DNA of 6,181 nt from an uncultured Treponema sp. (lineage in GTDB: Bacteria; Spirochaetota; Spirochaetia; Treponematales; Treponemataceae), in contig CALBGU010000207.1 in the NCBI GenBank assembly GCA_937893155.1, forward strand, positions 1 through 6,181, read 5' to 3'. Positions within the stretch are counted from its first letter, which is position 1. Each line of letters starts with the position of its first letter. Shown here piece by piece: positions 1-4,658 of the stretch. Made by a program: the position numbers and the translations under genes. Under the pieces are notes generated by a model. That model had not been told where the DNA came from, made no database searches, and saw only the letters and a program-made list of their open reading frames with translations.

Positions 1-21
1 CGCAATAAGAAAATCAATGAT

Positions 22-49
22 AAAAAACGCGGGAAATTGCTCCCGCGTT
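22..49 (-). terminator. Rho-independent terminator of the lipoprotein/thioredoxin operon
   Basis: On the minus strand an 8-bp perfect stem (AACGCGGG at 49-42, CCCGCGTT at 33-26) encloses an 8-nt loop, and the transcript then runs into a stretch of T's (the A-run at 22-27 on the plus strand). It starts 15 nt after the stop codon of the thioredoxin-like gene. There is no T-run on the plus strand, so the signal is directional and matches the minus-strand operon. Confidence 0.9.
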
Positions 50-64
50 GCAAAATAGATTTCG

Positions 65-631
65 TCAAAGATTTTTCAAGAACTCAGGCAACTGTACAGC
101 ACAGCCTTTTTCTCCGATAAAAATCTTGACCACTTTACCGCGTTGCAAAATCCATACAGACGGAATTAAAGGCACGTTATATGTACCACTCCGCTCCAAA
201 AAATCCCAATCATTTTCTTTGCTGTTTCTTACAATATCACGCCAATAATGTGGATTTTTTGCTGTTTCTGTCTCAAATACCGCTTTGTCTGTATCAAATG
301 GTATTGCCGCAAACGGAATAGCCGAAAGCGAAAGTTCGTTCATTGCACTTGCGATATTTTCGCAATGCGGACACCATGTTGCATAAAAATATAAAATGAA
401 CAAATCATTTTCGTTTGCAAATGAACTAAAAGTTTCTCCCGTCTGTAAAAATTTCAGTTCGTCTGTATTCCATTTGTTGTATAATCGCTGCGCTCTTCCT
501 CTTGAATAGCTCAGTTTTTTCTCTATTTTTTTTCGCGGTGTGCTACCAGGCGACAAAATTAAGCCCACAAGAAAGAAAAACAGCGCAATGATACCATACT
601 GAATCCCTGTTTTTAATTTTACAGACATCAT
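65..631 (-). CDS. Membrane-anchored thioredoxin-like thiol-disulfide protein
   Basis: This 188-aa protein has a short charged N-terminus, one hydrophobic segment at about residues 11-26 (an uncleaved anchor), and a thioredoxin-like domain from about residue 60 outside the cytoplasm. The active site is W86-C87-P88-H89-C90 inside FYATWCPHC, and the probable cis-proline is P157 in VPLIPSVW. WCPHC is a Cys-X-X-Cys dipeptide of the DsbA/TlpA kind, so thiol oxidation, isomerisation or reduction of exported proteins is likely; which one cannot be read from sequence. A third cysteine is C177. The start is taken at 631, where ATGATG overlaps the stop of the upstream lipoprotein gene (ATGA). There is no Shine-Dalgarno here, so translational coupling is likely. 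A second Met follows directly at 628. A Rho-independent terminator lies just downstream. The fold is confident, the exact family is not. Confidence 0.85.
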   Translation of the reverse strand: MMSVKLKTGIQYGIIALFFFLVGLILSPGSTPRKKIEKKLSYSRGRAQRLYNKWNTDELKFLQTGETFSSFANENDLFILYFYATWCPHCENIASAMNELSLSAIPFAAIPFDTDKAVFETETAKNPHYWRDIVRNSKENDWDFLERSGTYNVPLIPSVWILQRGKVVKIFIGEKGCAVQLPEFLKNL

Positions 632-903
632 TTGTAGCCGTAACAATATTTGTTTGTGCTGTCATACGAATAGCATTTATAGCCTCTTTCTGAAGCAATT
701 TGCTTGCAGTATGCTTCTGTGTACACATGATACCCATTGTCAATTTCAGAGTACAATGTATACTTGTTGTCGCCGCAATCATCGTCATCATCGCTGTCTT
801 TCAGTGCGTCAATTAGTGAATCGCACGAAACAAACATAAACACGCAGAGTGTTATTGCTGTAAAACACAATGTAGCGTCCTTAAAAAATCGAAATCTCTT
901 CAT
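628..903 (-). CDS. Small Cys/Tyr-rich acidic lipoprotein, unknown function
   Basis: This is a 91-aa protein whose N-terminus is a lipoprotein signal: basic start (MKRFRFFKD), hydrophobic core, then FMFVSC with lipidation Cys at residue 27. The box is relaxed (Phe at -3, Ser at -1), as spirochaetes tolerate. After a short acidic linker with DDDDD (residues 38-42), the mature part has four cysteines (43, 66, 77, 87) and eleven tyrosines, suggesting two disulfides in a small exported domain. The ATG at 903 is chosen because a strong GGAGGA lies at 911-916 with 7-nt spacing and the signal peptide begins there; an in-frame ATG at 936 would add an unlikely MIKTLFLEDFA in front. The stop overlaps the start of the thioredoxin-like gene, so the two are co-translated. 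I do not recognise the family. Confidence 0.8.
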   Translation of the reverse strand: MKRFRFFKDATLCFTAITLCVFMFVSCDSLIDALKDSDDDDDCGDNKYTLYSEIDNGYHVYTEAYCKQIASERGYKCYSYDSTNKYCYGYK

Positions 904-910
904 AGCGAAG

Positions 911-916
911 TCCTCC
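911..916 (-). promoter_or_regulatory. Ribosome binding site of the lipoprotein gene
   Basis: GGAGGA on the minus strand, 7 nt before ATG at 903. It decides the start: the in-frame ATG at 936 lies upstream of this site and has no comparable site of its own. Confidence 0.8.
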
Positions 917-937
917 AAAAAAAGTGTCTTAATCAAA

Positions 938-964
938 ATTGTAACACTGTGAAAAAAAAAACAA
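938..964 (-). promoter_or_regulatory. Possible promoter of the lipoprotein operon
   Basis: On the minus strand TACAAT (943 to 938) is a good -10 box about 35 nt before the start codon at 903. The best -35 candidate is TTGTTT (964 to 959) at a short 15-nt spacing, so this half is weak. The position just upstream of the GGAGGA ribosome site and within the A/T-rich divergent region supports the call. Confidence 0.4.
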
Positions 965-1020
965 CCTAAAATACATTTTTTTTTGCTTTTTTCAAAATTG
1001 AAAAAAAATTCCTAAAAAAA
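952..1020. other. A/T-tract region in the divergent intergenic space
   Basis: Five homopolymer runs sit in 69 bp: A at 952-961, T at 976-984, T at 987-992, A at 1001-1008 and A at 1014-1020. The last ends 3 nt before the -35 box of the lacI-type gene. Such tracts commonly bend DNA or act as UP elements; here that is inference. The spacing is only loosely helical. Confidence 0.45.
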
Positions 1021-1023
1021 TTG

Positions 1024-1052
1024 TTGACAACTCGCATAAGTGATTGTAGAAT
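1024..1052 (+). promoter_or_regulatory. Sigma70-type promoter of the LacI-family gene
   Basis: A perfect TTGACA (1024-1029), a 17-nt spacer and TAGAAT (1047-1052) make a near-consensus vegetative promoter, preceded by A-tracts that could serve as an UP element. Transcription would start at about 1058-1060, only 5-7 nt before the ATG at 1065. Confidence 0.85.
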
Positions 1053-1078
1053 GAAATCAGTTACATGAAAGCAGTTTC
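1051..1078 (+). repeat. Tandem 14-bp duplication over the lacI start
   Basis: ATGAAATCAGTTAC (1051-1064) is followed directly by ATGAAAGCAGTTTC (1065-1078), identical at 12 of 14 positions. The second copy carries the real start codon. The first overlaps the -10 box and gives an ATG with only five codons (MKSVT) whose TGA overlaps the real ATG as ATGA. Confidence 0.75.
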
Positions 1079-2081
1079 AAAGCAGAGTACAATATATGAT
1101 GTCGCACGGTTAGCAGGAGTGAGTTCTGCGACGGTGTCGAGAGTTCTCAATGAGCCGAATCGCGTTGCTGCGGAAAAGCGGGAGCGCGTGCAAGAGGCGA
1201 TACGAACGCTGAATTTTGTACCCAAAGCTGATGCGGTGATAAAGGCGCGCAAGGCTTACAAAAAAATCGGCGTGGTAGCTCCTTTTTTCACGCAACCGTC
1301 TTTTATGGAGCGTTTACGCGGAATTGCATCTGTTTTGAGCGCAGAACATTATGAGCTTGTTATCTATTCGATAGATACGGCAGACGATTTATCGAGCTAT
1401 GTGCAAATGCTGGTGAATACGCGCCGTGTTGACGGGCTTATTATGATGTGCGTGAAGCCGAGCGCAGAGGTGTTGCAATTCTTAAGGGAAGCCGATTTTC
1501 CTGTGTGCTTTGTTGAGTACGAATGTGAGGGATTTGATTGCGTGGCGGTGCAAAACCTGTTTGGCGGGCAAAAGGCGGCGGAGTTTTTGCACAAAAAGGG
1601 GTGCGTCAATCCGGGGTTTGTGGGGGAACTTTCAACGCGGTCTTTCGCGATTGCGGCGACTGAGGAGCGATTTCGGGGATTTCAGTTTTATTATGCAAAT
1701 CAAGGCATAATAATAAAAAAGGAACACGTTTGGATAGGGGAGTTTACCGCGTCTTCGACGGATAAGGCAATTTTGGAGTATTTGGCGCAGGAAGAGCTTC
1801 CTGACGGGGTGTTTTGTTCAAGCGATGTAATTGCGGCGCGCTTTATTCGCCTTGCGGAAAACAAGGGCATAAAAGTGCCAGAGCAAATAAAAGTTATCGG
1901 GTTTGATAATATCGATGTGTCGGATTATTTCGGGCTTACGTCGGTAAGTCAAAGCCTTGAAGAATCGGGCGTTGTGGCGGCTCAGCTTATCTTACAGCGC
2001 ATAGAAAACAGAAGTTCGTCGGTTACCACGGTGAAAGTGCCAATAAAGATTATTGAACGCGAAACGACGGGTAGCTTATGA
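1065..2081 (+). CDS. LacI-family transcriptional regulator
   Basis: This 338-aa protein has the full LacI layout. An N-terminal helix-turn-helix (T9-IYDVARLAGVSSATVSRVLN-29) is followed by a hinge and, from about residue 66 (IGVVAPFF), a periplasmic-binding-protein-like sugar domain. The closing motif VIGFDNIDVSDYFGLTSVSQ, near residues 280-300, is the usual effector-domain signature. It probably represses or activates sugar genes at a palindromic operator, with a sugar as effector; the ligand cannot be read. The hinge is unusual: FVPKADAVIKAR replaces the common YxPNxxARxL, putting Lys where LacI's intercalating Leu56 aligns. The start at 1065 gives the normal 8-residue lead into the HTH, but there is no Shine-Dalgarno and the promoter is only a few nucleotides upstream, so translation from an almost leaderless mRNA is likely. 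Downstream sugar genes make it the candidate local regulator. Confidence 0.93.
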   Translation: MKAVSKQSTIYDVARLAGVSSATVSRVLNEPNRVAAEKRERVQEAIRTLNFVPKADAVIKARKAYKKIGVVAPFFTQPSFMERLRGIASVLSAEHYELVIYSIDTADDLSSYVQMLVNTRRVDGLIMMCVKPSAEVLQFLREADFPVCFVEYECEGFDCVAVQNLFGGQKAAEFLHKKGCVNPGFVGELSTRSFAIAATEERFRGFQFYYANQGIIIKKEHVWIGEFTASSTDKAILEYLAQEELPDGVFCSSDVIAARFIRLAENKGIKVPEQIKVIGFDNIDVSDYFGLTSVSQSLEESGVVAAQLILQRIENRSSSVTTVKVPIKIIERETTGSL

Positions 2082-2089
2082 ATTAGACC

Positions 2090-2158
2090 TGTTCAGAAAC
2101 TATAGTTTTTTATGTAGCAAGGGTGTTAAGCCCCTTGTCAAAGTTCTATTATCGAACA
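2090..2158. repeat. Imperfect palindromic element at the permease deletion scar
   Basis: The 69-bp stretch begins TGTTC (2090-2094) and ends GAACA (2154-2158). Inside, ATAG (2102-2105) faces CTAT (2146-2149), and a perfect 6-bp stem CAAGGG (2118-2123) / CCCTTG (2132-2137) closes an 8-nt loop. Recognisable permease coding starts at 2157, exactly at its right end. A miniature mobile element or repeat is possible. Only the inner stem and the ends are perfect, so chance is not excluded. It lacks a T-run and is a poor terminator for lacI. Confidence 0.35.
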
Positions 2159-2390
2159 GTTCATCTGGGTATGGAACGATATGCTTGTTTCCCTCGTCTT
2201 CCTTTCTGGTGCGGGGCAGAAATTGCAGGTCGTAACCGTGCGCTTGATGAATATGGCAGGTACACGCGGCACTGACTGGCATTTGCTCACAGCAGGCGCG
2301 TTCGTTTCGATGATTTTGCCGCTCGCGGTGTTCTTGAGCTTGCAGGAGTTCTTTGTACGCGGCTTGCTCGCAGGTTCTGTCAAAGGATAA
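2157..2390 (+). pseudogene. 3' remnant of a MalG-type sugar ABC transporter permease
   Basis: An in-frame stretch of 77 codons ends at TAA 2388-2390 and reads as the C-terminus of a carbohydrate ABC permease (MalG/binding-protein-dependent inner-membrane component). It begins QFIWVWNDMLVSLVFL, continues through RGTDWHLLTAGAFVSMILPL (a membrane segment), and closes with the family-typical FVRGLLAGSVKG. A full permease is about 270-300 aa; the first ~200 residues, including the EAA loop that contacts the ATPase, are missing. An in-frame TAA at 2127 blocks the frame upstream, and homology stops at 2157. The surviving frame has no stop or visible frameshift, so truncation seems fairly recent. Expression from internal ATG 2181 (69 aa) is formally possible but would not make a transporter. 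It marks a lost sugar-uptake operon between regulator and enzymes. Confidence 0.85.
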
Positions 2391-2391
2391 G

Positions 2392-2430
2392 ACCTCACCC
2401 CCCGACCCCCTCTCCACTGTGGCGAGGGGG
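2392..2430 (+). repeat. GC-rich 39-bp palindromic element, copy 1
   Basis: The element starts ACCTCACCCCCC and then folds: CCCCCTC (2406-2412) pairs with GAGGGGG (2424-2430), with CC/GG inside the stem and a 5-nt loop. It begins 2 nt after the permease remnant's stop. A nearly identical copy lies in reverse orientation at 4593-4630. The form resembles REP-like intergenic repeats. It has no following T-run, so termination is doubtful. Confidence 0.8.
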
Positions 2431-2448
2431 AAGCAGGCAAAATGGGGG

Positions 2449-2684
2449 GATTATAATCTGCGGGTGCGGCAGATTACGCTCTGCGAGTGCGGCAGATTAC
2501 GCTCTGCGGGTGCGGCAGATTATAGTCCAGCGGTGTCGCAGATTATAGTCCTGCGGTAGTGCTTGATTATGGTCAAGCGGTGGTGCTTGATTACGGTCAA
2601 GCGGTAGTGCTTGATTACAGTCAAGCAGGTGCGCTTGATTATGGTCAAGCGGTGGTGCTTGATTATGGTCAAGCGGTGGTGCTT
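2449..2684 (+). repeat. Tandem array of ten 23/24-bp hairpin units
   Basis: Ten head-to-tail units each begin GATTA. Units 1-4 (2449-2540) are 23 bp and units 5-10 (2541-2684) are 24 bp; units 6, 9 and 10 are identical. Each unit contains an inverted repeat. In units 1-3 it is TCTGC, 7 nt, GCAGA (2457-2473, 2480-2496, 2503-2519). In units 6-10 it is TCAAGC, 6 nt, GCTTGA (starting 2573, 2597, 2621, 2645, 2669). Units 4 and 5, at the changeover, have broken stems. There are no spacers, so it is not CRISPR. It ends 73 nt before the amylosucrase start and may lie in its leader RNA or act as a protein-binding array. Function unknown. Confidence 0.95.
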
Positions 2685-2690
2685 GAAAAA

Positions 2691-2707
2691 TGACAGGGGA
2701 GATGTCA
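2691..2707. promoter_or_regulatory. Dyad TGACA-7-TGTCA upstream of amylosucrase
   Basis: TGACA (2691-2695) and TGTCA (2703-2707) form a perfect 5-bp inverted repeat around GGGGAGA, 50 nt before the start codon. It could be an operator, but it lacks the central CG common in LacI-family sites, and a 5-bp arm is short. Confidence 0.25.
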
Positions 2708-2724
2708 GAAAAACATTTACAAAG

Positions 2725-2737
2725 CCGCCTCTGGCGG
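2725..2737 (+). other. Small GC hairpin just before the amylosucrase RBS
   Basis: CCGCC (2725-2729), loop TCT, GGCGG (2733-2737) is a stable 5-bp hairpin ending 9 nt before the GGGAG ribosome site at 2747-2751. The overlapping pair AGCC (2723-2726)/GGCT (2739-2742) offers an alternative outer stem. It could affect ribosome access; no T-run, so not a terminator. Confidence 0.35.
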
Positions 2738-2757
2738 TGGCTGCGTGGGAGAAAAAT

Positions 2758-4575
2758 ATGTATCAGGAATTATTAGAGAATAACTTAGCGGAATTGACCC
2801 GAAGACTGTTCGAGTTGTACGGCTCACGGTGGGATTTTTATAAAATTATTGAACGCCTTGAAGCGATTATGAAAAAGGCGAACAAGGAGCGCACGGGCTA
2901 TCTTTCGCGCCTTGACGACGAAGCGGTGAAAGCGGCGGCGAGCGCGGACGTAACGCCGTGGTATCTCGACGAGAAAACCGTGGGAATGATGCTCTATGTG
3001 GATTTGTTCGCGGGAAACCTCAAGGGCTTAATCGGCAAAATCGACTACTTCAAGAGCCTTGGTGTAAACTATGTGCATTTGATGCCGCTTTTTGACTGCC
3101 CGAAAGGCGAAAACGACGGAGGATATGCAATCAGCTCATATCGCAAGGTACAGAGCAAACTCGGCACAATCGGCGACCTCAAGGCTGTTGCCGAGGCATT
3201 CCACAAAAACGGAATCCGCCTCGTGCTCGATTTCGTCTTTAACCACACGAGCGATGAGCACAAGTGGGCAAAGGCGGCGAAAAAGGGAGATGCAAAATAC
3301 CGCAATTTCTATTACATCTACAACGACAAAGGCGAAGTCGATTCGTGGAACGCAACTCTGCGCGAAATCTTCCCGACCGTGCGGCGCGGCTCATTCACGC
3401 AGTTGAACGAAAAAGAATGGGTTTGGACGACGTTCAATTCATTTCAGTGGGATTTGAATTATTCTAATCCCGAAGTGTTCTTGGCGATGGTGGAAGAAAT
3501 GCTGTTTATCGCGAACCTCGGCGTTGACGTGCTTCGCCTCGATGCTCTGGCGTTCGTGTGGAAGGAAAAAGGCACGGTTTGCGAGAGCCTGCCCAAAGCG
3601 CACACGCTCATTCAGGCGTTCCAGTACGTCGCACGCATTGCCGCTCCGAGCTTGCAGTTCAAGAGCGAGGCAATCGTTCACCCCGATGAAGTCATCAAAT
3701 ACATTCAGAGCAATGAGTGCCGCTTGAGCTACAATCCGCTTCAGATGGCTTTGTTCTGGAACACCGTGGCGACGCGCGATACGGATTTGCTCACGCTGTC
3801 GCTCAAAAAACGCTGGTATATCCCGAATAAATGCGCGTGGATTAACTATATCCGCTGCCACGACGACATCGGCTGGACGTTCAGCGACGAGGACGCGGGC
3901 TCTCTCGGCATTAACGGCTACAATCACCGCCAATTCCTCAACCGCTTCTTTACGGGACGTTTCAACGGCAGTTTTGCCTCAGGCGAGCCGTTCCAGCTCA
4001 ATCCCACGACGGGCGACTGTCGCATTTGCGGCACGATGGCGAGCCTTTCGGGCTTGGAGCAGGCGGAGAAGACGGGCGACGATAATTTGCGCAAAATGGC
4101 GGTCGCGCGAATGAAGATGATGTACGCGGCACAACTCGCGCTCCCGGGCGTGCCGCTGTTGTACGCAGGCGATGAGCGGGCGGTTTTGAACGATTACGGA
4201 TACCGCAAAGACAAGGCGAAGAAGGACGATTCCCGCTGGGTGCACCGCATTAAGACGGACTGGGAAAAGCCGTTTGAGTACGATTCACAGCGCGAAGTCT
4301 ACGAGTTTGTGAAAAAGGCGATTGCAATCCGAAAGGGCGAGAAAATGCTCGGCGGCAACGACATCTATTTCTATGATGTGCAGGACAACGGTGTTTTTGC
4401 CTACCGACGCGGCACAATCCACGTTATCGCAAACTTCACCGACCGAGTGGCGCATTTTAGAAACGACGCTTGGGCGGAATACAGCACAGATATGCTTTCG
4501 CTCAAAAAGGTGCGCAATTACGACGTTATGACGTTAGAGCCGTACGAAGTGCTGTGGCTCAAAGAAGATTTGTAA
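2758..4575 (+). CDS. Amylosucrase (GH13, alpha-amylase superfamily)
   Basis: This 605-aa enzyme transfers glucose from sucrose onto alpha-1,4-glucan, releasing fructose, with short alpha-glucosides and sucrose isomers as side products. The N-terminal helical domain (1-70) leads into the barrel at EKTVGMMLYVDLFAG. Motifs seen: DGGYAISSYR (D120, -1 subsite), DFVFNHTS (158-165), nucleophile D262 in VLRLDALAF, acid/base E304 in FKSEAIVHP, H368-D369 in CHDDIGW, and DDSRWVHR (R493, salt-bridge partner of D120 as in the Neisseria enzyme). B'-type segment TTGDCRICGT and C-terminal beta domain are present; length is close to the usual ~630. No signal peptide, so cytoplasmic. Start 2758 has GGGAG 6 nt upstream and matches the family N-terminus. 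The frame stays open upstream to a TTG at 2611, but that would translate the repeats. The product family is very sure; activity is inferred. Confidence 0.95.
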   Translation: MYQELLENNLAELTRRLFELYGSRWDFYKIIERLEAIMKKANKERTGYLSRLDDEAVKAAASADVTPWYLDEKTVGMMLYVDLFAGNLKGLIGKIDYFKSLGVNYVHLMPLFDCPKGENDGGYAISSYRKVQSKLGTIGDLKAVAEAFHKNGIRLVLDFVFNHTSDEHKWAKAAKKGDAKYRNFYYIYNDKGEVDSWNATLREIFPTVRRGSFTQLNEKEWVWTTFNSFQWDLNYSNPEVFLAMVEEMLFIANLGVDVLRLDALAFVWKEKGTVCESLPKAHTLIQAFQYVARIAAPSLQFKSEAIVHPDEVIKYIQSNECRLSYNPLQMALFWNTVATRDTDLLTLSLKKRWYIPNKCAWINYIRCHDDIGWTFSDEDAGSLGINGYNHRQFLNRFFTGRFNGSFASGEPFQLNPTTGDCRICGTMASLSGLEQAEKTGDDNLRKMAVARMKMMYAAQLALPGVPLLYAGDERAVLNDYGYRKDKAKKDDSRWVHRIKTDWEKPFEYDSQREVYEFVKKAIAIRKGEKMLGGNDIYFYDVQDNGVFAYRRGTIHVIANFTDRVAHFRNDAWAEYSTDMLSLKKVRNYDVMTLEPYEVLWLKEDL

Positions 4576-4592
4576 GCACTGGCTTTTTTGCA

Positions 4593-4630
4593 CCCCCTCG
4601 CCTACTAGGAGAGGGGGCAGGGGGTGAGGT
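4593..4630 (-). repeat. GC-rich 38-bp palindromic element, copy 2 (inverted)
   Basis: Read on the minus strand it is ACCTCACCCCCTG, CCCCCTCTCC, a 5-nt loop (TAGTA), GGCGAGGGGG, matching copy 1 at 2392-2430 except for the loop, two bases and one indel. On the plus strand CCCCCTC (4593-4599) pairs with GAGGGGG (4611-4617), with CCT/AGG inside. It fills most of the 83-nt gap between amylosucrase and the GH65 gene and could stabilise or attenuate the shared mRNA; no T-run follows directly. Confidence 0.8.
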
Positions 4631-4647
4631 TAGTGTACGATTTTTTT

Positions 4648-4653
4648 AGGAGG
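4648..4653 (+). promoter_or_regulatory. Ribosome binding site of the GH65 gene
   Basis: A perfect AGGAGG lies 5 nt before the ATG at 4659, the strongest ribosome site on the plus strand here and much stronger than those of lacI or amylosucrase. It fixes the start. No promoter is evident in the gap, so co-transcription with amylosucrase is likely. Confidence 0.85.
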
Positions 4654-4658
4654 AATCT

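Noticed and set aside
1066..1079. TGAAA-4-TTTCA dyad over the lacI start as an autoregulatory operator
   Set aside because: The arms are only 5 bp, A/T-rich and fall inside the 14-bp tandem duplication, with no central CG; not supported enough to list.
2118..2137. Rho-independent terminator after lacI
   Set aside because: The 6-bp CAAGGG/CCCTTG stem is followed by TCAAAG on one strand and CTACAT on the other, with no T-run.
2100..2440. Two overlapping minus-strand frames of about 100 codons across the permease remnant
   Set aside because: Their translations come from the GC-rich palindrome and the antisense of the permease scrap; the plus strand clearly encodes the permease C-terminus.
2452..2457. 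Perfect TATAAT in repeat unit 1 as the amylosucrase promoter
   Set aside because: The -35 position (2429-2434, GGAAGC) does not fit and there is no extended -10; more likely a by-product of the GATTATAATC palindrome.
2449..2684. CRISPR array
   Set aside because: Units are contiguous 23/24-bp repeats with no unique spacers and no cas genes nearby.
3439..3933. 164-codon minus-strand open frame inside amylosucrase
   Set aside because: It is antisense to conserved GH13 motifs, has no ribosome site and low-complexity Arg/Ala/Val-rich content typical of the shadow of a GC-rich gene.
4574..4589. Terminator after amylosucrase (AAGC, 4 nt, GCTT, then T-run)
   Set aside because: The stem is only 4 bp and shares its T's with the run; too weak to call, and the GH65 gene is probably co-transcribed.
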